This document shows, one piece after another, positions 25,636 to 35,176 of a stretch of 57,571 nucleotides of DNA (its first letter is position 1; every line of letters begins with the position of its first letter). Source of the stretch: Planctomycetota bacterium (GTDB lineage Bacteria; Planctomycetota; Planctomycetia; Gemmatales; Gemmataceae); contig VGYC01000021.1 in the NCBI GenBank assembly GCA_016873095.1, forward strand, positions 1 to 57,571, written 5' to 3'. The notes below the pieces were generated by a model. The model saw only the letters and a list, made by a program, of their open reading frames with translations, made no database searches and was not told the origin of the DNA. A program made the translations under genes and the position numbers.

Positions 25636-27036
25636 TCACGAAACGATCGAATGGACGACACGGCCGCGCACGTCGGTCAAGCGCATGTCGCGGCCGGCAT
25701 AGCGGTAGGTCCGTCGCTCGTGATCCAGGCCCAGCAGGTGCAGGATGGTCGCGTGCCAGTCGTGCATGTGAACGCGGCCCTCGACGGCCTCGAAGCCATG
25801 GTCGTCCGTTCGGCCGTAGGCAAGTCCGCCCCTGACGCCGCCGCCGGCCATCCACATGGTGAATCCCTTGTTGTTGTGGTCGCGGCCATCGCCCTGTGCG
25901 TAGGGACTCCGGCCGAACTCGCCGCCCCAGAGGACCAGCGTGTCATCGAGCAAGCCACGGCGCTGCAGATCGGTGAGAAGCCCGGCGATCGGCTTGTCGA
26001 TGGCCTGGCAGCTGCTCGTGAGCGACTCTCTGATATTGCGGTGGTGATCCCAGCCTCCCATCGTCACCTCGACGAAGCGGACGCCCGCCTCGATCAGGCG
26101 ACGAGCCAGCAGGCACTGCCGACCAAAAGTGCTGGACCCGCCCGCCGGGGCGCCGAAGCGGCCCCGACCCCCGTTTCCGTCGCCGCGCTCGTCGATACCG
26201 TAGAGGCTCATCGTCGCAGCATTCTCCTGGCTGAGATTGAGCACGTCCGGAAACTCAAGCTGCATGCGGAACGCCAACTCGTAGGACGAGATCAAGCCTT
26301 CGATCTCTGGATGCTGGCCCAGCGACTGCGCGGCGCTGCGGTTCAACTCCTGCAGGTAATCGAGTTGCACGCGCTGGGTGCCCAGCGGACGGCGCGAGTT
26401 ACGCAGGTTGCTCACCTGCTCGCCGCCGCCGATCCGCGTTCCCTGGTAGACAGCCGGCAGGCACGATGCACCGTAGTTCGCCGGGCCGCCATTGTTCTGT
26501 GGCGGGCGGATGGTAACAAAGCCCGGCAGATTGTCGTTGGTCGTACCGAGGCCGTAAAGGACCCAGGCCCCGAGGCTTGGCCGTGGGAACTGATAGATGC
26601 CGCAATGCATCTGCAAGAACGCCTGGGCGTGGTTGGGCAGGTCGGTGTGCATGCCGTTCAGCAAGCAAAGCTTGTCGGCATGTCGAACCAGTTCGGGGAA
26701 GAGCGAGCTGACCCAGAGGCCGCTTTGCCCGCGCTGGGCGAACCGGAAGGGCGAGCCGAGCAGCCTGCCACGGGCAAACCCGCCTGGACCGCGCGGTGCA
26801 GCCTTGCCGTCGTCGGCAGTGAGCTTTGGTTTGTAATCAAACGTGTCCACATGACTGGGCGCTCCCTCCATGCAGAGGAAGATCACGCGCCGCGCCTTCG
26901 GCGTGAAATGCGCTGCCCGCGGCGCGAGCGGATTCGTGGTGCTGGCCCGGGCGGCCTGCTGGTGCGCCAGCGCGGCAAATGCCAGGTAGCCGAATCCGGA
27001 ACTGGTTGTCTTCAAGAACGTCCGGCGCGATTGCAT
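25636..27036 (-). CDS. DUF1501 protein with Tat signal
   Basis: A 466-residue DUF1501 protein. The Tat signal SRRTFLKTTSSGFGYLAFAA begins at residue 3 of the ATG start at 27036; an earlier in-frame start adds an unconserved leader. Family segments are IFLCMEGAPSHVDTFDYKP, VEVTMGGWDHHRN and LVLWGGEFGRSPYAQ with GRDHNNKGFTMWMAGGGVRGG. It lies 13 bases downstream of the PSCyt1/DUF1549/DUF1553 gene, the standard pairing in planctomycetes, where the two products are thought to act together in the periplasm, possibly on sulfated polysaccharides. Confidence 0.93.
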   Translation of the reverse strand: MQSRRTFLKTTSSGFGYLAFAALAHQQAARASTTNPLAPRAAHFTPKARRVIFLCMEGAPSHVDTFDYKPKLTADDGKAAPRGPGGFARGRLLGSPFRFAQRGQSGLWVSSLFPELVRHADKLCLLNGMHTDLPNHAQAFLQMHCGIYQFPRPSLGAWVLYGLGTTNDNLPGFVTIRPPQNNGGPANYGASCLPAVYQGTRIGGGEQVSNLRNSRRPLGTQRVQLDYLQELNRSAAQSLGQHPEIEGLISSYELAFRMQLEFPDVLNLSQENAATMSLYGIDERGDGNGGRGRFGAPAGGSSTFGRQCLLARRLIEAGVRFVEVTMGGWDHHRNIRESLTSSCQAIDKPIAGLLTDLQRRGLLDDTLVLWGGEFGRSPYAQGDGRDHNNKGFTMWMAGGGVRGGLAYGRTDDHGFEAVEGRVHMHDWHATILHLLGLDHERRTYRYAGRDMRLTDVRGRVVHSIVS

Positions 27037-27049
27037 CGTTCGACTCCGA

Positions 27050-29606
27050 TCACTTGCGATACTGAAATTCGGCGCTGGCGAACAACGCCTGGCAAAAGGC
27101 ACTCCATGACTCTCGTTCCTGCTGCGTGGCGGGGACGCGATCCTTCGCTAGCTGCGCCCGATACCTCGCGAGAAAGGCCTCGGCGTTGGTCTGTTCCTTT
27201 GCTGTCGGCGGCCGGCTGTAGAACCGGAGAAATGCTTGCCGAATCCTTGGCGCCTCGGCGCCGTGGCTCTTGAGCAGGCGGTCGGCGGCCATATCCGCCG
27301 CACGCATCACGAACACATTATTCAAGAGGAACAAGCTTTGCGAAGGGACCGTCGTCGTCGGACGCTCGGCGGTGATCAGGGTCGGATCGGCACCGTCGAA
27401 CAGCGTGAGCACCTCGGGCAACCTGTCGCGAACGATCGGCAGATAGATGGAGCGATGGGTGTTCCGCGGGTCGTTAATCGCGGCGCTGATCGGGTCACCG
27501 CCCCGACCAAACCGGGTCACCGGTCCCTCGCCGGCCTTTGCCACCACCGAGCCCACCGGCGGCATGAAGTCCAGTTGCTCGCTCACGGCCAGCAAGGCAT
27601 CGCGCAGGCTCTCCGCGTCGAGACGCCGCGGCGTTGACCGCCAGAGCAGCGCGTTGTCGGGATCCACCTCCAGGGCACTGTCACTCGCACTCGAACTCAG
27701 CTGGTAGACACGACTCATCAGCAGGTGCTTGATGAGCTTCTTCACGCTCCAGCCATTATCCATGAAGTGATGAGCCAGGCGGTCGAGCAGTTCCGGGTGC
27801 GTGGGCGGACGTCCGGCCAGCCCAAAGTCGTTGGCGGTCGGCACCAGGCCGCGACCGAAGAGCTGCAGCCAGACACGATTGACCATAACGCGCGCGGTCA
27901 GCGGATTTTCACGGCTGGCGATCCACTCGGCGAGTTCGTGCCGGCCGCTTCTGGTCGCATCGATGCTGATGGGCGTCTTGCTGATCACTTGCAACGTGCC
28001 ACGAGGGATGCGGGTGCGGCCCGGCTGATCGGCTTCGCCGCGGATGTAAACCGGGCTGTCACTGATGGTGTGCGTGCCGTCGTAGGTGAACCCGGCGAAC
28101 CCGAACTTGCCCCTGGACGATCCGCCGGGGCCAGCCGGCTTGTCGCGGACGCCCATCGCCAGCAGCTTCGGGTTGCCGTCGGCATCGAATGCGTCCAGCT
28201 TCGCCTGCAACAGCGAGATCTGTCCGGTGGCGAAGAACTGCTGGATCGGATCCCTCATTCTCTTCATCGAGGAGCGCACGGCCCTGAGCTGATCCTCGAC
28301 GCGCTTGCGTTCTGCGGGAGTCTGCCGGGCCAGGGCGATGGCCGGCTTTTGCTTCCTTCGGCAGCGATAGCAGTGGCGCCACCCGCTGTGCGTTGATGTA
28401 GCGAACGGTGCCGTAGCACACCTCGGTGCTGCGGAAGATGCCGGCGAGGGCGTAGTAGTCCTGCTGCGGGATCGGATCGAACTTGTGGTCGTGGCAGCGG
28501 GCGCAAGCGGCCGTGATGCCCAGAAACGCCTGTGTGGTCACGTCGATCTGCTCGTCAACCAGGTCCAGCTCGAACTTGAGGCCGTTGCGCTCGTTCAGGA
28601 TTCTAGGGCCGATCGCCAGGAATCCCGTCGCGACCAGCCGTTCGGCAACCACCTTTGGATCGTCCGACTTCATCAGGTCGCCGGCAAGTTGCTCCTTGAT
28701 GAACTGGTCATACGGCTTGTCGGCATTGAACGCCGCAATGACGTAGTCGCGATAGCGCCAGGCGTGCGGGTAGTTGAAGTTCACCGTCTTGCCGGTGCTC
28801 TCGGCATAGCGGGCGACGTCGAGCCAGTGACGTGCCCACTTCTCACCGAAGCGCGGCGACGCCAGCAGGCGATCCACGACCTTCTCGAACGCATCGGCGG
28901 CGGCATCGGCGGCAAAAGCCTCCGCCTCGAGCGGCGTCGGAGGCAGGCCGATCAGGTCGAAGCTGACGCGGCGCACCAGGGTCCGCCGGTCGGCGTCGGT
29001 CACCGGAGTCAGCCCTTTCACTTCCAGGGCCGCGAGGATGAATCGATCGACATCGCTGCGCGGCCACGCCGAGTTCTTGACCTCGGGTTCCGCTATCTTC
29101 TGCGGCGGCTGATAGGCCCAGTGTTCGCGGCCTTTTTCAATGCTGACATAGGGGTACGCCGCCTTGCTCTCGGCACGCGGATCGGGCGCGCCCATGCGGA
29201 TCCATTCCTCGAAGTCGTGAACGATGGCTGCGTCGAGCTTCTGCTTGGGCGGCATGGCCAGGTTGGGATCGCGGTGACTCAACGCCTTCATCAGCAGGCT
29301 GCGCGACGGCGCGCCCGGCACGATTGCCGGTCCGGTGTCGCCGCCCTTGAGCAAGCGATCCCGGCTGTCGAGGGCTAGCCCGCCACGCACCTTCTTTCCA
29401 TTGCCGACTGAGTGGCACTCGTAACACTTCGCGACCAGGACAGGCCGAATCTTTTTCTCAAAAAACGCCACACCCTCGGCAGGCAGCGCCTTGGCGGCGC
29501 TCTTGACGGCGACCGGCGGCGACCCGTCGGGCGCTTCCTGTGCGGCAGCGAACCCGCACAAGACAAGAATGCCGACCAGAGCCAGGTGGGAACTGAACCG
29601 AAACAT
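27050..29606 (-). pseudogene. PSCyt1-DUF1549-DUF1553 protein, interrupted by a +1 frameshift
   Basis: The 5' part (ATG 29606) encodes a signal peptide, a cytochrome c-like PSCyt1 domain with haem motif CYECH and distal Met (LAMPPKQ), and then DUF1549. Family similarity in that frame stops after RVAPLLSLPKE (near 28360). It resumes one base out of phase with KPAIALARQTPAERKRVEDQ (near 28350) and runs through DUF1553 to the stop at 27050. The total of 2557 bases is one more than a multiple of three. The two halves otherwise make a normal protein of about 850 residues, so this is either a real inactivating mutation or one extra base from sequencing. CotH lies upstream and DUF1501 downstream on the same strand. 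Confidence 0.82.
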
Positions 29607-29674
29607 GTCAATCCCTCCGGTTCATACGCTTCGTCGTGCAATCCGACCGACCAAGGAACGCTGCCAGCGAAATG

Positions 29675-31132
29675 TCACCGATCGTTCTTTGCCGGATTTC
29701 CCGGACCAAAACGCGGCGGCGGCCCGAAGCCGAAGCCGATCGGCACCGGCTCGAAGCCCTTGGCCTTGCCCTCAAGCTGAGCTGCCACCGACAGCGTGCG
29801 CTTTTCGATGAACCGGCGAGGCGGCATCGAGCCGCCAAAAGTCCCGCCGCCGAAGCCCATTCCGAAACCGCCACGCCCCGCGCGCCCTTCCTTTCGCGCC
29901 GCGACCGCCTTCGCCTCGTTCGCCATCGGCGTTTTCAGGGCGCCCTCGATGTGCTCGAGATTCTCGAGCAGCTTCTTCTTGGTGAAGGTTGTCGCCGTCA
30001 TATCCTTGACGAACGCCAGATAACGTTCCTTGTGTTGCTTGATCGCGAACAGCCGGTCAATGAGCTTGTTCTTGCCCGCGTGTGGATGGTGGATGCTCAG
30101 CTGGACCTGCTGCTCCGGCATGCCGGCGGCGGGCCAGGTTGCCAGCGACAGGTCCAGGTCCCATGGAATGAAGGCGAACTTGTTGGTCTCGGGAATCAGA
30201 TAAAGGAAGTAATTGTGGCCATAGCCCAGATAGCTATCGAGATTGGCGAGGAGAGCGTTGGCGGCGACAAATCTCAGGAAGGCCTCGACATCCAGGAAGG
30301 CGACGATCTCCCTGGCGAAGGCCTCATCGTCAGCGCTGCTGATCAGCTTGGCGAAGTCGATGAGCCGTTTTTTCTGGGCGTCCGTGGGCTGGTCCTTGGG
30401 CCTGTAGCGCTCCTTGTAGAGATTCCAGTTGGAGCCGATATACGCCGGCCCGCCTTGCAGTCCTTCGGGCTTGAGCAGCATCCCCTTGCCATCCTTGAAG
30501 TGTGTCTTGAGGAAACCCTTGTTGACCGTTTCAACCACGGTGTAGACGCCGACAAGTTCCTTGTCGTACTTGCCGGGTACCGTGAGGGTCAATTCGGCGA
30601 CGGAGGTCCGCGGCGCGGGCACGCCGGCGTCCCGGAAAAACGCGTAGGACAGCGCTTCGCGCGCCCGCGACGGGTCGCTGACGCCGCAGTTGAAGTTGAG
30701 CCCGGTCAGCCCGTCGAGTTTCTGTCCCTTGACATGCCTGTTGAAGTCGAACTTCAGCGACTTCTTCAGGGACTTGGCGGTCGCGAGGAAGGTGTAGTTG
30801 CCCTTGTAACGGACGCCGACGTTCTTGTACGTTTTGCCGTCGAAGGTGACATCTCCCTGAGTCCAGGGGAGGTCGATGCCGAACGTATTGCGGTGCGTCC
30901 CTTCCGGTTGTTTGCGGGGCGTCCCAAAGCCCGGAGGCCCGAACTTTGGCATGCCGGCTGGAGCCAGAGCTACGAACTGCTTCTCGGTCATCGTCAGATG
31001 AACCTGCACGACCTTTGCCAGGCCGAACACACGTTCGCCAGCGGGCCCTTTCTTGTCGGCGGCAGATGCTGGAAAAGTGGGACACGCCGACAACAGCAGA
31101 AGCATGGCCAACCAGAGCGGGGAGCGGCTCAT
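29675..31132 (-). CDS. CotH-family protein (secreted protein-kinase-like fold)
   Basis: A 485-residue exported protein with a signal peptide (residues 1-24, cleavage after ASA). CotH proteins are atypical kinase folds; Bacillus CotH phosphorylates spore-coat proteins, and planctomycete members are secreted. Recognisable pieces are VGVRYKGNYTF near residue 105, KSLKFDFNRHVKG, GLNFNCGVSDPSRAREALSY and FAFIPWDLDLSLATWP, the last holding the metal-binding D-x-D region. The tail is Gly/Phe/Arg-rich (GRGGFGMGFGGGTFGG). It is upstream of the DUF1549/DUF1553-DUF1501 pair. Confidence 0.87.
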   Translation of the reverse strand: MSRSPLWLAMLLLLSACPTFPASAADKKGPAGERVFGLAKVVQVHLTMTEKQFVALAPAGMPKFGPPGFGTPRKQPEGTHRNTFGIDLPWTQGDVTFDGKTYKNVGVRYKGNYTFLATAKSLKKSLKFDFNRHVKGQKLDGLTGLNFNCGVSDPSRAREALSYAFFRDAGVPAPRTSVAELTLTVPGKYDKELVGVYTVVETVNKGFLKTHFKDGKGMLLKPEGLQGGPAYIGSNWNLYKERYRPKDQPTDAQKKRLIDFAKLISSADDEAFAREIVAFLDVEAFLRFVAANALLANLDSYLGYGHNYFLYLIPETNKFAFIPWDLDLSLATWPAAGMPEQQVQLSIHHPHAGKNKLIDRLFAIKQHKERYLAFVKDMTATTFTKKKLLENLEHIEGALKTPMANEAKAVAARKEGRAGRGGFGMGFGGGTFGGSMPPRRFIEKRTLSVAAQLEGKAKGFEPVPIGFGFGPPPRFGPGNPAKNDR

Positions 31133-31468
31133 TGCTGATCGTACCTTCCAGTATGTGATGGGACGGTAGCTTGAGAAGAATTATAACTACTTGAGTGATG
31201 AGAAGCTGATGAATGCTGTCTTGGCAACGTGAGCTTGCGAGGCCGAATGTGCAGGGCTGCCAAAAAACGCTTGCAGCGAACGTGCCTCGGCCGCGAGCGG
31301 CAAGAAATGAACCGCTTCCGTGACCACGGAGCCGCGCACGAAGCGAGTCTTCGAGCGCGGAAGGGTAGACATACCGCCGGCAGTTTTTCGACTCATGTAA
31401 TCCTGTAAGCGGTGGACAGCGAGGCATGCTGGCGGCCGCTTACTTCGCGCGCGGATCTGCTCTTTGGA
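31133..31468. other. intergenic region upstream of the CotH gene
   Basis: 336 bases. On the minus strand a perfect -10 TATAAT (31185-31180) lies about 48 bases before the CotH ATG, but no good -35 is seen at 16-18 bases. A 69-codon open frame at 31187-31396 (minus) has no supporting ribosome site or family likeness. Confidence 0.4.
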
Positions 31469-34321
31469 CTACGAGGCGGAACTCCGCCGGATCAACTTCC
31501 GCGTCGCCCACACCACGATATAGAGCAGCACAAGCCACGGCAGCACGAACAGCACGCCGATGATCAGCCAGCCGGCGCTGACGGACAACCCCCGCAGGCT
31601 CGTGGCAATGCCGCTGCGGACTTCCGCCCAGAGCCCCTGATCGCGCGGCACCAGCAACTCGGCGTTGCCGGCGACCACCTCGATGCGGGCGATGGCCAGC
31701 TTGCCGTCGGGAGCGTTCGGATTGGGCGTGACCTCCGAGGCGCTGGTGCGGCCGGCGTTCTTGAGTTTCTCCAGAAGAGTGGCCGCGGCGGTCAGCGGCA
31801 CGTCGTAGACCGCCCGGCCCAGCACCTTGCCGGTCCGCTCCTGGCGCACCTTCGGCGGCTGCACGACCCGGCCGCCGGCGTCGCGAACCTCGTCGTTGAA
31901 GGCACGCAGCGTCGTCGCCACGTCGCTGACTTCCAGGAGCAGCGAGATGTTCTCGCGCGGCGGAATGGCTGACGCCGGGGCCAGGTCGAGCTTGTAGAGC
32001 ACCTTGGCGTCCGTGACGTTGTCGCTCTCCGGCACGCGGCTGACCTGGCGGGAAAGCTGCTCGCCGGTCTCGGTCAGGACGGCTTGCAACGCCGCCTCGC
32101 TGTCGCGGCGGATGTGGAACTCCAGCGCGCCGGTCACATTCTGGCGATCCTGCTCGTTGAGCTGCGAGTTGACGATGCGGCCCTTGACCTTAACGACGGC
32201 CTCGCGCAGCTCGCGGAACACCTTGGCGACATCCGTGGCCGCAATCTTGAGCGTCACCGTCTCGCGCGGCTGGACGTTGGCGAGGTTATAGAGCGACACC
32301 TGGAACTGCGCATCGCCGCGGGTCAGCTTGCCGATGAGCGGCATCTTGCCTCCCTCGGCGTTGAGCACGCGCTCGATGTGCAGGCGGACCATGTTGCCCA
32401 GCTGCCGCAGCCGGTCGCGCATCAGCCCGGCCGAATCGGGAGCGACCTCGAAATACAGCAAGGCGTTGAACTGACCCGCCGTCCCCTGCTTCAATTCCGA
32501 CTTGGTGATGCGGCCCTTCAGCTCGCTGATCGCCTTCTGGGCATCCTGGTAGGCTTTCTCGACATCGTCCACCTCGATGCCGGCCTCGATGCGCTCGCGC
32601 TCGGCGACGGCGGCTGCCAGCCGGATTTCCTTCTCCGTCAGGTTCACCGTCAGCGTGGAGAGTGAAATCTGGTTGGCGTAGTAGCGGATCTCGCCTTCCA
32701 GCTCCTCGATCTTGGTCCGCCAAACGCCCAGCTCCTTCTCGGCGGCGACGAGGTCCTTGATCTCGCCCTTGCCGGACTTGATGATGTTGAGCAGGCGTTC
32801 TTCCATGGTCCGGGCCGCCTTGAGCCGGCTTTCCATGTCGGTGTACTGCTTGGTCACATCTTGGCTGCCGATCCGCTGCCCCTTCAGGTCGCCCGCCTTG
32901 CTGATGACCTTGCGCAGGTTCAGAATCAAATCGTCCAGCTCGACGAGCGGCACGCGGACGACGACCGAGCCCTTGACCTTGCCGTTGGCCAGCTTGTCGC
33001 TGTTAATCGTGGCGACGAAGCCGCCATTGGTCGCGTTGACCAGCTTCATGATGGCCGCCACGGCATCGTCGAACGACTCGACCTCGAACTCGATCTCGCC
33101 GGAGCGGATGATCTTGCGATTGTCGACGCGCGGGGCAGGCTGGACGGGAGGCTTCTTCTCGGGCTCCTTTTGCTTGGGAGGCTGCGCGCCGAAGCCTCCA
33201 GTGCTGGGTTGTAGCCCGAGCAAATGATCTTGACGCGACTCACTGAACTTCGCGGCCTTATCCGGCGTGCCCTGTTCGGGCTTCTTCACGGACCTGGCGA
33301 AGATCTCACCGGGGCGGAAATAGTCCGTGTGCGATTTGAAACCAAAACCGGGAGCTTGCCATTCTTTCGCGATCAGAGAATCCGGCATGGCCGTTGTCGG
33401 GTTGTTCATGCCCCCTAGGTTCTGAGCCTCGGCGGTTTTCTGCGTTCGCTGCTTTTCCGTCAGGTTCTCAAGCAGCTTGGCCTGACCCGGTACGGAAATC
33501 CCAGACCTTCGCTCGACTGAATAGTTGATATCCTTTTCTGCCAGCTGCTGCTTATCATTCGCGTCTGCCACCTTCTCCTTTTCCTCGCCCGAGGCCAGAC
33601 GCCTGCCGTCCGAAGAGAACGCGATCTCATTCGGAGAAGCTCTTTCGACCTTGTTCGTCAGATCGCGTGCCCAGTCGGAACCGAGTGTCAACCCGTCCAC
33701 CGACTCAAGAGGTCTAGCAGAACTGACCTTTGGAATACCCCAAAGCGTGGACGCCATGCTTCCAGTCGGCACGTCTGAACCGTCGATATCACGGCTGAAG
33801 TTCAGGCCATGTAGAGTCGTGCCGTTGATCAGCGCGGACCATCTACGCTCCTCAGGCGTCGAGGCGCCCTGAGGCATGAGACTGCCAACCTCAAAGTCCA
33901 TAGGCTCGGGCAAACCATGCAGCGCCAGACTCGTTTGCTTCAGGCGGTTGTCAGCGTGCGGCTGCGACATTCTGAATTCGTCGAGATTGAGGACGCTACT
34001 GACCGCGGCTCCGGTGGCTGCGAAAAGCAAGATTGCTGCTGCCGCGATCAGTCGCTTACCACCGCGAGTGAAGGGCCGGAACCGCCACCGCAACGGCTGC
34101 TCGCGGATCGCCTGGATCATGCGGTCCTCTAGCGCCGCCGCCGGGCGCACGGGGGCGAACAGGCCTTCGAGCCGGCCGTCGATGCCGCGGGCTTGCTCCA
34201 GCGCGCGGGCGCAGTCACCGCACTCGGCCACGTGCCGCTCCAGCCGGTCACGCTCGGCCCGGTCCAGCCCGCCGGCCAGGTAGCTTTCCAGCGAATCTTC
34301 AACCCAGGCATGCTCGCTCAT
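31469..34321 (-). CDS. giant zinc-finger anti-sigma-like protein with DUF4349 domains
   Basis: A 950-residue protein. The N-terminus is a zf-HC2 anti-sigma zinc finger (His30, Cys34, Cys37), followed by a membrane helix at 91-111. A long low-complexity linker follows. From about residue 400 comes a DUF4349 domain (IRSGEIEFEVESFDDAV, then RVPLVELDD, a long coiled coil, and STLTVNLTEKE). At least one further DUF4349-like copy follows at about 660-890, and a final membrane helix lies near 915-938. The ATG at 34321 has GGAG; ATG 34333 is an alternative. It follows an ECF sigma gene, so it probably sequesters that sigma factor while sensing the envelope. Its length is far above a typical anti-sigma. 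Confidence 0.82.
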   Translation of the reverse strand: MSEHAWVEDSLESYLAGGLDRAERDRLERHVAECGDCARALEQARGIDGRLEGLFAPVRPAAALEDRMIQAIREQPLRWRFRPFTRGGKRLIAAAAILLFAATGAAVSSVLNLDEFRMSQPHADNRLKQTSLALHGLPEPMDFEVGSLMPQGASTPEERRWSALINGTTLHGLNFSRDIDGSDVPTGSMASTLWGIPKVSSARPLESVDGLTLGSDWARDLTNKVERASPNEIAFSSDGRRLASGEEKEKVADANDKQQLAEKDINYSVERRSGISVPGQAKLLENLTEKQRTQKTAEAQNLGGMNNPTTAMPDSLIAKEWQAPGFGFKSHTDYFRPGEIFARSVKKPEQGTPDKAAKFSESRQDHLLGLQPSTGGFGAQPPKQKEPEKKPPVQPAPRVDNRKIIRSGEIEFEVESFDDAVAAIMKLVNATNGGFVATINSDKLANGKVKGSVVVRVPLVELDDLILNLRKVISKAGDLKGQRIGSQDVTKQYTDMESRLKAARTMEERLLNIIKSGKGEIKDLVAAEKELGVWRTKIEELEGEIRYYANQISLSTLTVNLTEKEIRLAAAVAERERIEAGIEVDDVEKAYQDAQKAISELKGRITKSELKQGTAGQFNALLYFEVAPDSAGLMRDRLRQLGNMVRLHIERVLNAEGGKMPLIGKLTRGDAQFQVSLYNLANVQPRETVTLKIAATDVAKVFRELREAVVKVKGRIVNSQLNEQDRQNVTGALEFHIRRDSEAALQAVLTETGEQLSRQVSRVPESDNVTDAKVLYKLDLAPASAIPPRENISLLLEVSDVATTLRAFNDEVRDAGGRVVQPPKVRQERTGKVLGRAVYDVPLTAAATLLEKLKNAGRTSASEVTPNPNAPDGKLAIARIEVVAGNAELLVPRDQGLWAEVRSGIATSLRGLSVSAGWLIIGVLFVLPWLVLLYIVVWATRKLIRRSSAS

Positions 34322-34369
34322 GTCAATCTCCATCTGCTTCTCTTGCGAAGTCGTGGCCCCACTCGCTTG

Positions 34370-34413
34370 CGGTTTCGCGCACGTTGTCGCGCGCGATACG
34401 GAGCGCGAAACCG
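34370..34413. repeat. hairpin-forming intergenic repeat
   Basis: CGGTTTCGCGC (34370-34380) and GCGCGAAACCG (34403-34413) are perfect 11-base inverted arms around a 22-base loop, between the sigma gene and its anti-sigma. The right half resembles 41821-41875, suggesting one dispersed family. It may also damp expression of the anti-sigma relative to the sigma gene. Confidence 0.6.
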
Positions 34414-34428
34414 CCGAGCGAGCTTGGA

Positions 34429-34992
34429 CTACGCTTGTCTGGCGGGTGGCTCCATTCTTGCGCGGAGCATCTTCAGTCCCCGGTGCAGCAATCCGCGCAG
34501 CGCGCCGTTGCTCAGTCCCAGCTGCATCTCGATAGTCTCGTAGTCGGCGCCGGCGAGGTAGCGCAGCGTCAATGGCAGGCGATACTCCTCAGGCAGCGAG
34601 CGCAGTGCGGCCAGCACCTGTCGCCGTTCCTCGTCTTGCTCGATGGCTTGATCGGGCGCCGGCGCTTGCCCGGTGACTTCGGAGAGTTCCTGGCGAGTGC
34701 CCGGCAGCTCGGCCCGTTTCAGCCGGGCATCCCGGCGGGCGGCGTCGTAGACCACGTTCTGGGCGATGGTCAACAGCCAGGTTCGCAGGCTGCCCGGCTC
34801 ACGCAGGCGTTCCAGCGAGCGATAGGCCAGGAGCAGCGTCTCTTGCAGCAGATCCTCGGCCCGATGCGTATCGCCCGTCTCCAGATAAAGGCGCGCGAAG
34901 ATCAGCCGCGACGTGCGCCGGACCAGCTCCTCGAAAGCCGCCCGGTCGCCCCGCTGCGCCTGCCGAACCAGGGCTGCCTCACTTTCCTTCAT
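34429..34992 (-). CDS. ECF RNA polymerase sigma factor
   Basis: A 187-residue group IV sigma factor. Region 2 is LVRQAQRGDRAAFEELVRRT through DLLQETLLLAYRSLERLRE and TWLLTIAQNVVYDAAR, recognising the -10 element. Region 4 is LRSLPEEYRLPLTLRYLAGA followed by a helix-turn-helix (YETIEMQLGLSNGALRGLLH) for the -35. The ATG at 34992 is chosen for its GGGAG Shine-Dalgarno and fit to the family; an earlier in-frame ATG lies inside a large inverted repeat. The downstream zinc-finger protein is the likely cognate anti-sigma. Confidence 0.92.
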   Translation of the reverse strand: MKESEAALVRQAQRGDRAAFEELVRRTSRLIFARLYLETGDTHRAEDLLQETLLLAYRSLERLREPGSLRTWLLTIAQNVVYDAARRDARLKRAELPGTRQELSEVTGQAPAPDQAIEQDEERRQVLAALRSLPEEYRLPLTLRYLAGADYETIEMQLGLSNGALRGLLHRGLKMLRARMEPPARQA

Positions 34993-35056
34993 CAGGGCTC
35001 CCACAAGATGCAGACGACGGCGGCGGACGAAGCGCGCGCAAGCGCTGCTCGGGTTT

Positions 35057-35148
35057 TTCATTTTCAATTGGTCGTTCTCAATTCTTCATTGTTGAGCGCT
35101 GCGCGCAGTCGAACAGTGAATAAATGAAGAATTGAGAACGAAAATGAA
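35057..35148. repeat. long AT-rich inverted repeat
   Basis: An 18-base perfect inverted repeat (CGTTCTCAATTCTTCATT at 35073-35090; its complement at 35123-35140) is flanked by outer 8-base arms TTCATTTT (35057-35064) and AAAATGAA (35141-35148). The AT-rich composition contrasts with the neighbours. It lies between the desaturase stop and the sigma start and could be a terminator-like structure, an attenuator, or a small mobile palindrome. Confidence 0.8.
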
Positions 35149-35176
35149 TAACCGGCGGTGAGAAGGGACAGCGGAC

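Noticed and set aside
28340-28360. Programmed ribosomal frameshifting in the DUF1549/DUF1553 gene
   Set aside because: No recognised slippery heptamer, stop-codon context or stimulatory hairpin was seen; a mutation or a sequencing error is simpler.
31187-31396. A 69-codon minus-strand gene
   Set aside because: No ribosome site or family likeness is seen, and it lies in the CotH upstream region.
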